DNA of 64,000 bases from Ephydatia muelleri (lineage: Eukaryota; Porifera; Demospongiae; Spongillida; Spongillidae). The stretch lies in assembly GCA_013339895.1 (NCBI GenBank), contig JABACO010000008.1, positions 324,876 through 388,875 on the forward strand, read 5' to 3'. The notes beneath the pieces were generated by a model. The model was not told where the DNA came from and did not search any database. It saw only the letters and a program-made list of their open reading frames with translations. The position numbers were made by a program, and so were the translations under genes. How positions within the stretch are numbered: position 1 is the stretch's first letter; each line of letters opens with the position of its first letter. Below, in pieces: positions 10,360-20,449 of this stretch.

Positions 10360-13300
10360 GGCGACAAGCTGGCTTGTCGCGATAGGGCATCTGCATTGCC
10401 GTTAAGTTTTCCCGGGCGATATTTCACCGTGAACTGGTACGGTTGCAGGGCCAAACTCCACCTTGTGAGCCTCGCGTTGTCTTCCTTCAGTCGATCGAGC
10501 CATTCCAGGGCGTGATGGTCCGTCTGGACGGTGAAGGGTTTTCCCAGTAAGTATACCCGGAAGGCATGTGTGGCTAGCTTGATTGCCAGGCACTCTTTCT
10601 CGATGGTGGAATACCGCCGTTCCCGCGGTAGTAGCTTCTTGCTGAAGTAGGCCACCGGGTGCTCGTTGTCGTCATCGTACTTCTGTGACAGCACCGCTCC
10701 AACTCCCCAATCGGATGCGTCCGTCTGCAGTACGAAAGGACGTTCGAAATTTGGACACTTTAGCACTGGACTTGTACACAGGTGTCGTTTTAAGGCCTCG
10801 AATGCCTCCGCACACCCCGAGCTCCATGCTAGGCAATTGGGCTGCTCTTTCTTGGTGAGCTCTGTCAGTGGGGCTGCTATGGTAGCATACTCCGGGATGA
10901 ACTTGCGGTAGTATCCTGTGAGGCCTAGAAATGCTCTCACGTCCTTCTTCGTCTTGGGCACCGGGAACGCCTCCACTGCTGCTACTTTGCCTTTCTCCGG
11001 TCGAACGTGCCCATTTCCCACGATGTGGCCCAAGTAGGTGCATTCGTCCATGCCGAAGTGGCACTTGCTGGGTTTGGCTGTCAGCCCCGCCTCCTGAAGC
11101 CTCTTTAGTACCGCTGCTAGGGCCGTAATATGTTCGCTCCAGGTGGCACCCTGGACGACCACATCGTCTATATATGCCGCCGACCATGTCTCCAACCCTT
11201 GCAACACTTGGTCCATCATCCGTTGAAAGGTAGATGGTGCGCCATGTAGTCCAAACGGCATCACATTGAATTCGAACTGGCCGAAGGGTGTCACGAATGA
11301 TGTCTTCTTTCTTGACTCTGCTGACATGGGAACCTGCCAGTATCCTCGTGATAGATCCAATGTCGATATGTACTTGGCCGTACCTAGTCTATCGATCAGT
11401 TCGTCCACACGTGGCATTGGATAGCAGTCTGCTGCCGAGACGGCATTCAACCTCCTGTAGTCCACACAGAACCGGATCCCTCCATCCTTCTTTGTGACTA
11501 GGACTATAGGGGCTGCCCATTCACTGTTCGATGTTGTGGCAATTCCTTCTTTCACCATCTCCTTCAGCTCTTTCTGCACCTGGTCCCTGTATGCATACGG
11601 TAGTCTGTAGGGTGGTAGTTTCACCGGTTTTGCAGTACCAGTATCTATTACGTGCTCTGCTGCCAGTGTCCGTCCAGGTTTGTCCTGTAGGGTGTCCTTG
11701 TACTGCTCCAGAAGGTGTCTTAACTCCACACGCTGCTCATCCGTGAGCTGGTCTGCTATTTCGTACGATTTCTCCTCCTCCTCGTTCCATAGATGGAGCT
11801 CTTCATTTCCACCCACGTCTTGCACCCAGTAGCTGGTTGCCAGTGGTTCGTGCCATTTCCGCAGCATATTGATGTGGAAATTGCGCAATCTCTTCCTCTT
11901 GTTCAGCATCTCCACCTGGTATATCACCTTGTTGATCTTCTTCACCACCTCATAAGGCCCCTGCCACTGTGCCAACAACTTGTTTGTAGACGTCGGTAGT
12001 AGAACCAGAACCTTTTCCCCTAATTCAAAACTACGCTCTCTAGCGTTAAGGTCGTACCATTTCTTCTGCGTCTCCTGAGCTTTCTCCAGATTGTCCTTCA
12101 CCAGCTCAGCCATCTTGGTTAGCCTGTCCTGAATGCACAACACGTACGACACCACGCTCTCGTTGCTCCTTTCGTCCGCTTTCCAAGTTGCCTTGATGAC
12201 GTCCAGTGGACCACGTACTGCTCTCCCATACAGCAATTCGAAGGGAGAGAATCCTGTAGACGCTTGCGGCACCTCACGATACGCGAAGAGCAGGTAGGGC
12301 AAGAGCCTGTCCCAGTCTTTTCCCTCCTCTGTCACCGTTCTTCGCAGCATGGCCTTCAAAGTCTGATTGAACCGTTCCACCAGGCCGTCGGTTTGGGGGT
12401 AATATGGGGTTGTCCGGATGCTGTGGACATTCAGCAAGCGGTAGAGCTCCGCCAACAGTTGGGAGGTGAAGTTCGTCCCTTGGTCCGTCAGTATCTCCCT
12501 TGGAATGCCTACACGGCTGAATAATTTTCCTAGTTCCTCTGCCACAGCTTCTGCGTCACACGTTCGTAGTGGTACTGCCTCCGGGTAACGAGTGGCATAG
12601 TCGCATATGACCAGGATGTATTTGTGTCCCTTGCTGCTCCGTGGTAGAGGTCCCACAATGTCCATGGCTATGCGTGAGAACGGCTCCGACATGATCGGTA
12701 GTGGAACAAGGGGAACTGGCTGTGCCCGTCGGTTGTGGGCCTTCTGACACCTAGCACAGTTCCTGCAGAAATTGGCCACGTCTTGGTAAATGTTTGGCCA
12801 GTAAAACCTTTGCAGCAGTCTCTTAGTAGTTCTGCATCTTCCCAGGTGTCCCGCCATCGGAATTTCGTGGGCCATCTTGAGAACCGCCTCTCTGCATTTC
12901 TTTGGTAGGACCAACTGTTTCTTCCTCTCCCCCTCTTCCTCCTGTCCCTTTACTCGATATATAAGGGAATCCTTCTCCACGAACCCAGGATGTCCGTCTT
13001 TCACTAGCTGCTGTATTTCGGCTAAGCTCTCGTCAGTGTGCTGGAGCTGGCGTAGTTCCGCCGCACCAAAGTTGAGATCCTGGTTCCCTTTTCCTTGTTG
13101 CCAAAATTTTCTCCGTTCCTGGCGTTTCTGTGCTTTCGTCATCCGCCGTCGCACTCGTCCTCCTTCCAGCAGCTCATCATCCAGACCATCCTTCCACGGA
13201 TCTTCTGGTACCTTATCCTGCTTCTCAGTCTTAGCACCCTCCAGAACAGCCTCCAGTTCTGTTGCCTGCTTTGGCTTCTCCGCGTCGTCCTGGTTCTGTG

Positions 13301-13946
13301 TTCCTGCTTCCGCCTCGCTCCGAGCCTGCTTCTCCATCTCCATCTCCTGGCCCTGCTCCTGAAGTTTCTCCTGCAGTTCCCTCCGCTTCCTTGCACCATA
13401 TCGTGTCGTGACCATCATTGCCTCATCCTTGCCTATCGTGTCGTGAAGCTCTTTAGCCCTACGTCCACCCAACAGCTCCTTCAGTTCGGGCACGTCTCTT
13501 CCGAGTAGTACCGCCGTTGGCAAAGTGTCGGACAGGGCTGCTTCCACTGTCAGGGGTAGACCATCCACCATGAGCTCCACCACTGCCAGAGGGTACGCCA
13601 CCGTGTCTCCGTGTGCACATTGCACCGTGACTGCATCGTCCAGTATCTTGGTTGTCGGGACCAGGTCTCTCCGTATCATCGTCCTTGAGCATCCTGTGTC
13701 CAGCACAATGTCCTCGACCTTGTTCCCCTCCACAAATCCAGAACGTAGCACTGTTTGATCTGTCTGCCGTCTTGTTATGTCATTTCCCCGACTGTGACTG
13801 TACAGCACTTTCTCAGGGCAATTCCACGAGAGGTGGCCCGTCTTGCTACAGTTATAGCACCTGGCATTGCCGAGTCCTCTTCTTCCGCTCGCCTCTTGTT
13901 TCCTTGGGTATCCTCGATCTCCGGGGTTCTTCCGGTCCTCTTCCAC
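10347..13946 (-). CDS. pol: Pol polyprotein: zinc knuckle-PR-IN-RT-RNase H (Gmr1 order)
   Basis: The frame is open for 1199 codons (its listed first codon is GTG; the frame continues upstream into the gag tail, so it is probably made as a gag-pol product). Domains in order: zinc knuckle CYNCSKTGHLSWNC (residues 30-43); aspartic protease DTG (83-85) with LLGRDV (148-152); integrase zinc finger H360, H367, C397, C400; integrase triad D429, D488, E524 with 35 residues between the last two; a GPY module at about 663; reverse transcriptase with LDLSRGYWQ (864) and YIDD (925-928); RNase H with QTDASDWGVGAVLSQ and the closing GNADALSR. All key residues are present. The product would cleave, copy and integrate the element. 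Integrase before RT separates it from ordinary gypsy elements. Confidence 0.92.
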   Translation of the reverse strand: MEEDRKNPGDRGYPRKQEASGRRGLGNARCYNCSKTGHLSWNCPEKVLYSHSRGNDITRRQTDQTVLRSGFVEGNKVEDIVLDTGCSRTMIRRDLVPTTKILDDAVTVQCAHGDTVAYPLAVVELMVDGLPLTVEAALSDTLPTAVLLGRDVPELKELLGGRRAKELHDTIGKDEAMMVTTRYGARKRRELQEKLQEQGQEMEMEKQARSEAEAGTQNQDDAEKPKQATELEAVLEGAKTEKQDKVPEDPWKDGLDDELLEGGRVRRRMTKAQKRQERRKFWQQGKGNQDLNFGAAELRQLQHTDESLAEIQQLVKDGHPGFVEKDSLIYRVKGQEEEGERKKQLVLPKKCREAVLKMAHEIPMAGHLGRCRTTKRLLQRFYWPNIYQDVANFCRNCARCQKAHNRRAQPVPLVPLPIMSEPFSRIAMDIVGPLPRSSKGHKYILVICDYATRYPEAVPLRTCDAEAVAEELGKLFSRVGIPREILTDQGTNFTSQLLAELYRLLNVHSIRTTPYYPQTDGLVERFNQTLKAMLRRTVTEEGKDWDRLLPYLLFAYREVPQASTGFSPFELLYGRAVRGPLDVIKATWKADERSNESVVSYVLCIQDRLTKMAELVKDNLEKAQETQKKWYDLNARERSFELGEKVLVLLPTSTNKLLAQWQGPYEVVKKINKVIYQVEMLNKRKRLRNFHINMLRKWHEPLATSYWVQDVGGNEELHLWNEEEEKSYEIADQLTDEQRVELRHLLEQYKDTLQDKPGRTLAAEHVIDTGTAKPVKLPPYRLPYAYRDQVQKELKEMVKEGIATTSNSEWAAPIVLVTKKDGGIRFCVDYRRLNAVSAADCYPMPRVDELIDRLGTAKYISTLDLSRGYWQVPMSAESRKKTSFVTPFGQFEFNVMPFGLHGAPSTFQRMMDQVLQGLETWSAAYIDDVVVQGATWSEHITALAAVLKRLQEAGLTAKPSKCHFGMDECTYLGHIVGNGHVRPEKGKVAAVEAFPVPKTKKDVRAFLGLTGYYRKFIPEYATIAAPLTELTKKEQPNCLAWSSGCAEAFEALKRHLCTSPVLKCPNFERPFVLQTDASDWGVGAVLSQKYDDDNEHPVAYFSKKLLPRERRYSTIEKECLAIKLATHAFRVYLLGKPFTVQTDHHALEWLDRLKEDNARLTRWSLALQPYQFTVKYRPGKLNGNADALSRQASLSPEEG

Positions 13947-14064
13947 CTTTTCTCTTCTAGGCCATTGCTGTTCCCTGTCCAGTGATAGCCTTTCTCCGTG
14001 TTCTCCACGTCCGGCCCCTCCTCTTTCTAGTCCTCGAGCCTGCAGGTAGCTATCGGCCAGCTCT

Positions 14065-14842
14065 TCAGCTTCCTTGCTTGAGCTCGGCTCTCGCTCGCTT
14101 ACCCATGCACACCTGGAGGGCTTGTGGCAAGGTGTCGACCAACTGCTCCTTAACGATAACGTCCAGCAGTTCGTCCACAGTGGTGCACCCTTTTAGCCAC
14201 TTCTTGGCCATGTCGTTTAGCTTGCTAGCCTGCTCTCGGTAGGTCTCTCCTGGTCCCTTCCGCATAGACCAAAACCTCTGCCGATAGGTCTCCTCCTTGA
14301 TGTCGTACCGGTGGAAGACTGCCTCCTTCACGCTCTCGTACTGTGCGGCCTCTTCTGCGGATAAGGACGCATACGCCTGCTGCGCCTTACCACTAAGGTA
14401 TGGAGCCAGCTTGAAAGCCCATCTTGACTTGTCAATTTCGTAGGCTTCCATCACCCGCTCGAAAGTGGTAAGGTAAGTCTCTATATCGTCCTTCTCCGTC
14501 AGTCGTACGAGCTGCACGTCCTTCTCGCTCGGCCCTCTTCTCGTCCGTACCTCCGTTCTTTCCACCAGTTTAGAGATCAATTCTAACTGTCGCTCGCTTT
14601 CCTCTCGCCGTATACGCTCACCCTCCTCTCGTCGTTGCTCCTGTCGCCTCTCCTCCTCTCGTCGCTGCTCCTGTCGCCTGTCCTCCTCTCGTCGTTGCTC
14701 CTGTCTCCTCTCGTCGCTGCTCCGCCTCGACCTGTCTCTGCTGGGTCTCCACGAGCAACCTTAAGATGTCGCTCATCGATACTGCCTCCTTCTCCGCCAT
14801 CGTCGTCTCTACTCTGAACACAAGTCCTGACCGTGTTGACAT
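14065..14842 (-). pseudogene. gag of Gmr1-like element with SCAN-like capsid, frame-broken
   Basis: The N-terminal frame (from an ATG near 14803) has MSDILRLLVETQQRQVEAEQ and enters a Q/R/E-rich coiled coil encoded by 30-bp repeats. A small deletion in these repeats near 14695-14715 shifts the frame. The next frame (14580 to 14065) holds the capsid part: DIETYLTTFERVMEAYEI, WAFKLAPYLSGKAQQAY, and TYRQRFWSMRKGPGETYRE. This is the capsid region from which the vertebrate SCAN domain is thought to derive. A second frame change near 14110 moves the final capsid helix (SSKEAEELADSYLQARG) into the pol frame. Whether the second is a recoding site or damage cannot be told by eye. Confidence 0.75.
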
Positions 14843-14892
14843 AAAGCGCTCACCAGCTTTTTGGGTTTCGTCGTCTTTCGTACGACTGTCTT

Positions 14893-14910
14893 ATCCCACC
14901 GCTGCCACCA
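14893..14910 (-). other. Primer binding site, tRNA-Leu type
   Basis: Two bases inside the 5' LTR the minus strand reads TGGTGGCAGCGGTGGGAT. This is complementary to a tRNA ending ATCCCACCGCTGCCA plus CCA, which matches the 3' end of animal tRNA-Leu (AAG type) as I remember it. Confidence 0.75.
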
Positions 14911-14912
14911 AA

Positions 14913-15246
14913 TGTGAAGGTTCTCCTTTCTTTGATAGAGCGCGACGATACGCGGCTTGCGCTATATCCCTGGCCGTAGGGTATATAACCTTGATATAGG
15001 TAGGCGCATGAAGATTCACATACACACACTGCATGCTTAAATCGTCCTTTAACATGCATGCACTTTCTAAATTGTCCAATAGTATTCTTGGCCCTCATTT
15101 TACGAAGAGGTCCGAGGAAAAGGATCGCTCTTTCCCTTCTGCTGTAGCGTCCCGCCAAGAGCAGCTTCTTCGCGTTACGTAATTATGTCAGTACAATGTA
15201 AGCGTTACGTAATTATGTCATACGTAAGGGTCCCCAGACCCTTACA
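14913..15246 (-). repeat. 5' LTR of the Gmr1-like element
   Basis: On the minus strand the LTR starts TGTAAGGGTC and ends GAACCTTCACA. A TATA-like box (TTATATA on the minus strand) lies at about 14982-14988. Near the outer end a 19-bp unit containing TTACGTAATTATGTCA is directly repeated at 15172-15190 and 15202-15220; TTACGTAA-like cores are bZIP-type sites, so this is a likely enhancer in U3. Confidence 0.9.
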
Positions 15247-15417
15247 TGCATGTTTTTGGTAAATTTTAATTGTGTTTTAAAATGTAAATTTGTAACTTTG
15301 TTTTATGCGTCGTAATTGCACAATATTACACTACGAAGTATGGCAGCTATCGGTATAGAAAAAAATTTATGGCCACGCCCAAGCCAGACCAATGCTGAAT
15401 TGCTTCCGCCACCCCTG

Positions 15418-15767
15418 AAGTGTTTGGTGCTCGATTTGGATACCTCCAATTGTACGGGTTTACGGTCTGATTACAATATTGCACACATGTAAACCAATTT
15501 CGGTATACTTTACTCTTGTCACTTAAGACATAACAGTTGTGTAACTTCAATAGCGATGCCAAAGCTATTCATGGAGGACATAAGACTGTAGCCCTGCAGC
15601 GAAGCTGGGCAGAGATTGATGTGGGACTTTGTTGGGTGAGGTTTGATTATGTGAAAAGGCTTGTGGTCTTGTCTGTTGAGATGTATAAAGGCTGAATGAA
15701 GGCTTACAGTACTGCCATTGGTATTAGAGTAAACCATTCAGACAGGTGCTAAAGTGACAATACCAGT
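15418..15767. other. Upstream region of the dispanin gene
   Basis: This lies between the hAT terminus and the first coding exon. No TATA box stands out and no other gene is visible. Confidence 0.3.
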
Positions 15768-18700
15768 ATGTGTCTGCCACCTGGTTCCATCACAGAAGCA
15801 GAACACCATTCAGAGACCTCCAAAGGGACTGAGCAGGTAAATGGGCACTAAGGTGTTAGCTCCCCTTTTGGGGGAGGGTGTGGAGTGTATGCTATCTCAC
15901 AAGGTCACACATGGGTCATTCCAGGTCAAATCAACACAATTATTGACACCTATGTTTCAATTTTTTGTAATACTTTTGTTGCACTCATTAAGTTATACAA
16001 AAATATATTATATTAAACTTCAAAGTCAAATCGTTTGGGAACCACAAGGTGTGAAAATATTGACCACAAATGTAAACAATGCTCAATATCTCGATGGGCA
16101 TTGCATGTTAAGCTCAAATATTTTTACCACATATAGCTGCCATGAAAAGCTACTTTAGTTCAAATGGGTGTGGCTTTATGTTTTACACTGTGCGATATAT
16201 TTCACTTCTTATACTTCGTAACGCTGGTATTTAAAAAACATCACTTTTTTTTTCGTTTTTCCTCCTCTTAATTGAAGAGTACACTATGTTCTTTAGGTCT
16301 TGCAAGTTAGAAGATGGCATGTAAAGCCATTCCCTTGGCATAATGCTTTGAAGTAGTGTATTCCTGAGCTCCAGGAGATGCAATGAAACCTTATAAAGGC
16401 GATAATCTTGCGCTATGCAAACGTCTATGTAAACAATACTGCAGAGCTCTGATTTCAGCACCCAGCATCATTTGTGAACCATCGTCATTGTCTTCAAGTT
16501 CACTGTGGCTGGTAATTGTCTCGTCACTTTCATGATTTTGGTTACCTGCAGCAATCGATGTCATCGCTGTACTTGCATATCCAGAGAATTCAGGAGCATC
16601 AGCCTCGCGTTCAGGAACATTACTTATGCTTGCTGCACTCAAAATACTACATTCAACAGAAGTTGTCAACACACATTCTTCGGGCGCCAACTTATGCAGT
16701 TTTTGACGACAGGTGGAACAAATTTTTGTGTCTGGATGTTAATTAGCTGCAGCGATGGAAACTTTGTGATGAGACTGTTGGGACTACGTTTCCTTGTATG
16801 ACTATTCAGAGGATCACAGCAATACGGTAAGAATTTGAATGACATGTCCTCTACACGGGGACTTGAAATGGAACAGCAATTAAGACAACGGACTTGAAAT
16901 GGAACAACGACGCTACAGCAACTGAAATGAACAACGAACGCAACGTATACTTGAAATGGAACTATGAACGAACGGCACTTAAAATCGGATGCGAAGTATA
17001 GCTATGTACCCTTTCCCCATGCTATATCAGAAACCATGTACCCTTTCCCACGCTATATCACGGTGCTTATTGTGCACATGTAACAACGCCTATTGTGCGT
17101 TTGCATAGACGTTTACATAGCACTTGATTATCGCCTTTATAAGGTTTCATTGCAGCTCCTGTACACTGACTTCAAAGCATTATGCCAAGGCAACGGCTTT
17201 TCATGCCATCTTCTAACTTGCAAGACCTAGAGAACATAGTGTACTCTTCAGTTAAGAGGAGGAAAAACGAAAAAAAAAGTGATGTTTTTTAAAAACCAGC
17301 GTTACAAAGCATAAGAAGTGAAATATATCGCACAGTGTGAAACATACAGCCACACCCATTTCAAATAAAGTAGCTTCTCATGGCAGCTATATGTGGTAAA
17401 AATATTTGAGCTTAACATGCAATGCCCATCGAGATATTGAGCATTGTTTACATTTGTGGTCAATATTTTCACACCTTGTGGTTCCCAAATGATTTGACTT
17501 TGAAGTTTAATATAATATATTTTTGTATAACTTAATGAGTGCAACAAAATTACAAAGTATTACAAAAAAATTGAAACATAGGTGTCAATAATTGTGTTGA
17601 TTTGACCTGGAATGACCCACATGTATCATGTCATGTGAGATGTTATATACATGCCACGCATTGCCACCTCTGCATGCATAGCGTACGTAGGGTTTGTACA
17701 AAATTAGCACTGTGTGTGCAGTGTACTGAGCATGAAGGCAGTTTACTGAGTTGCCATAGTCTACTGAGTATGTATTATGCAACAGTTTACTGAGCATGAA
17801 GGCAGTTTACTGAGTTGCCGTAGTTTACTGAGTATGTATTATGCAACAGTTTACTGAGCATGAAGGCAGTTTACTGAGTTGCCATAGTTTACTGAGTATG
17901 TATTATGCAACAGTTTACTGAGCATGAAGGCAGTTTACTGAGTTGCCATAGTTTCTGAGTATGCATTATGCAACAGTGTAATGAGCATGAAGGCAGTTTA
18001 CTGAGTTGCCATAGTTTACTGAGTGTGTATTATGCAACAGTTTACTGAGCATGAAGGCAGTTTACTGAGTTGCCATAGTTTACAGAGTGTGTATTAGGCA
18101 ACAGTTTACTGAGCATGAAGGCAGTTTACTGAGTTGCCATAGTTTACAGAGTGTGTATTATGCAACAGTTTACTGAGTTGCCATAGTTTACAGAGTGTGT
18201 ATTATGCAACAGTTTACTGAGCTGCCATAGTTTACTGAGTGTGTATTATGCAACAGTTTACTGAGCATGAAGGCAGTTTACTGAGTTGCCATAGTTTACT
18301 GAGTGTGTATTATGCAACAGTTTACTGAGCATGAAGGCAGTTTACTGAGTTGCCATAGTTTACTGAGTGTGTATTTTGCAACAGTTTACTGAGCATGAAG
18401 GCAGTTTACTGAGTTGCCATAGTTTACTGAGTATGTATTATGCAACAGTTTACTGAGCATGAAGCAGTTTAACAAAGCAGCTTACATGCAAATAATATAC
18501 TGGAAAGTCTTTGTATGTAATAATACTGTGCTGTTTACAAAGTAAATCTTCAATCAGCTTCAAACAGCTTTCATCTTAAGACATATCATATCAAGAAGCA
18601 ACCATTGTACCTCTGTTACCTTGGAATAATCATTCAGCAGTCAAGGTCAAAGTAATTTAGTTTTCGAGGCTTCCTGGTTGACAGTACCTATTTAACTTAT

Positions 18701-20449
18701 TTAATTTATTGGTCCCAACTGACGTCAAATTTTGAATGCTTGAGTCTTGATTTGAGGGCTTAATTTAATTGGTATTACTCACCTAGGCTAGTAATTATAA
18801 CTTGGCTGTTGGAGCTGTTGGAACACACGTTTTGTGCTCCACCCACATCGCTATGTTAATGATGAGCCACACCCACATCGCTATGTTAATGACGAGCCCC
18901 ACCCACACCACCATGTTAATGGAGCCCCACCCACATCACCATGTTAATGGAGCCCCACTCAAACCACCATGTTAAGAGCCCCACCCACACCATGTTAATG
19001 GAGCCCCACCCATACCACCATGTTAAGAGCCCCACCCATATCACCATGTTAATGGAGCCCCACCCACATCACCAGGCCATGTTAGCTCCACTGATTTCTT
19101 ATGCATACTCATGTGGATGATAATCATGGTGCTATGGTAATTTAGTGATAGTATTCAACATGGGTAGCCATTTGGGCGAGGAGGAGGAGGAGGGTAGGTA
19201 GATAGGTATTATGTAACTGCATACCTTCCCTGTAATGAAGAAATGCCTCTCATCTTATTAGGTATTTGATGAAGAAGCACAGAGGCAGAAAGCTGAAAGG
19301 AGAGCAAAGTCTGTTCATGCCTCTCTGCAAAGGTCATACTTGTGTGCCATCTTTTTCTGCCTTCCTCTGGGCATCACAGCTTGGATCTACAGTGTCAAGG
19401 TGATGTAGCTGGAGCAGGGGGCAGATACAGAAATTCTGAAAGGGGGGGGGGGGTCTGACATGAATAATCAATAGGGGAAAGTGTGCCCCCTCCTGCGCGA
19501 AGCTTTTTGGGGGTCCCGCACTTGGCGACACAGACTGTCTACCCATATTGAAGCCTGAAACTGTGGTGAAGGGGCATGTGTAGCTTAGAGGGGTTGATAG
19601 AGGGACATGTGTAGTGTGGAGCCTAAGGACATGTATCTGATGGGGCTCATATGATGGGATGGGGCTCATATGATGGGGCACAGATTTTATTGCTGGAAAA
19701 GCTGATCCTGCCAGGAAAGTACTAATTGATCTTTTACATGTAACCATTTTACATAGCAAAAACATAGTGGATCTTGAAATAGCTGGCTCTTAATAATTGA
19801 AATAATGGATCTTGAAATAACTGGCCTTTAATAATTGAAATAATGGATCTTGAAATAGCTGGCCATTAAAATAATGGATCTTGAAATAGCTGGCCCTTAA
19901 TAATCAAAATAATGGATCTTGAAATAGCTGGCCCTTAATAATTGAAATAATGGATCTTGAAATAGCTGGCCCTTAATAGTTGAAATAATGGATCTTGAAA
20001 TAGCTGGCCCTTAATAATTGAAATAATGGATCTTGAAATAGCTGGCCATTAAATTAAAATTAATGGATCTTGAAATGGTTGGCCCTTAATAATTGAAATA
20101 ATGAATCTTGAAATAGCTGGCCCTTGAAATTGTAATAATGGATTTTGAAAAAGCGGACCCTCAAACTTGAAACAAGATATTAATCTTTCTGAGTTTCCAT
20201 ATTTTTTTGTATTCAAATGGACAAGTGTTCTGATAGTGTGTGCAAAAAGGCTAATTCTATATTTATCCGCAGGCAAGAGACTCTCTGGCCAGGGGTGACC
20301 TCCTCGAGCATGGCAAGTGGTTAAAGAAATCAACCTTCTTCCTCAAGTGCGCCTACCAGGTTGGACTGTTGGTCAACATCTTCTTCTTTGGAGGGATACT
20401 TACAGCCATCATACTCCTTGCAGTTCTGCTGTCATCAAAAGCTATGTAG
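15768..20449 (+). CDS. Dispanin / CD225 (IFITM-like) small membrane protein, three exons
   Basis: Coding exons are 15768-15836, 19262-19399 and 20273-20449, all joined at phase 0 with GT-AG introns. The ATG is the first after an in-frame TAA. The product is 127 residues: a hydrophilic N-terminus, then the CD225 core with a first membrane segment ending FFCLPLGITAWIYSVK, the conserved loop ARDSLARGDLLEHGKWLKKS, and a second membrane segment (GLLVNIFFFGGILTAIILL). The CLPLG and SLARGD motifs are hallmarks of the family, which includes vertebrate IFITM, PRRT and tumour-suppressor candidate 5 proteins; these sit in plasma or vesicle membranes. There is no start-proximal signal peptide, as usual. 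Intron 1 (3.4 kb) holds a transposon and two satellites; intron 2 holds a third satellite. It is the only evident host gene that reads intact outside mobile elements. Confidence 0.8.
15913..17618. mobile_element. Long-inverted-repeat DNA transposon in intron 1 of the dispanin gene
   Basis: Arms of roughly 520 bp (15913-16435 and about 17097-17618) are inverted copies with scattered differences. The outer ends read GGGTCATTCCAGGTCAAAT on both sides, and ACAT flanks the element directly at 15909-15912 and 17619-17622, which I read as a 4-bp target duplication. The centre holds a minus-strand coding fragment and degenerate short repeats. I cannot place it in a named superfamily. Confidence 0.75.
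16391..16737 (-). pseudogene. Zinc-finger-like coding fragment inside the inverted-repeat element
   Basis: The minus strand reads HPDTKICSTCRQKLHKLAPE and then an acidic, Ser-rich segment before entering the inverted arm. The C-x-x-C with a following basic helix suggests a zinc-binding N-terminal module. A stop lies just upstream, so this is an exon or a remnant of the element's former gene. No catalytic domain remains. Confidence 0.3.
17717..18476. repeat. 64-bp satellite, about 12 copies
   Basis: The unit is built from CAGTTTACTGAGCATGAAGG, CAGTTTACTGAG, TTGCCATAGTTTACTGAG and TATGTATTATGCAA. The sub-motif GTTTACTGAG occurs three times per unit, so the array grew from a shorter repeat. Some copies lost a sub-unit. 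Confidence 0.92.
18838..19085. repeat. 28-bp minisatellite, about nine copies
   Basis: Units such as AGCCCCACCCACATCACCAT followed by GTTAATGG are repeated with small deletions. It lies in intron 1 of the dispanin gene. Confidence 0.85.
19765..20150. repeat. 38-bp satellite in dispanin intron 2
   Basis: About ten copies of a unit made of AATAATGGATCTTGAAATAG and CTGGCCCTTAATAATTGA follow each other, some shortened. Confidence 0.88.

Larger units (their letters stand above)
10008..15246 (-). mobile_element. Near-intact Ty3/gypsy retrotransposon, Gmr1-like (integrase before RT)
   Basis: Two 334-bp LTRs flank the element and a 5-bp target duplication TGCAT lies on both sides (10003-10007 and 15247-15251). 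Transcription runs on the minus strand. It holds gag, zinc knuckle, protease, integrase, reverse transcriptase and RNase H in that order, which is the Gmr1-type order rather than the usual RT-RH-IN of gypsy elements. LTRs differ at one position by eye, so the insertion is young. It lies inside the last codons of a decayed hAT transposase. Confidence 0.92.
9325..15417 (+). mobile_element. Second hAT transposon, decayed and split by a gypsy element
   Basis: Transposase remnants read on the plus strand before the gypsy element, and the last codons (VFGKF then stop) come just after it, at about 15250-15270. The right end at 15417 reads, on the complement, CAGGGGTGGCGGAAGC, a classic hAT terminus. 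The left end is obscured by a poly-G run at 9325-9341, but GGTCCGGCTTGGCC at 9344-9357 resembles the inner part of the right end. Confidence 0.65.
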
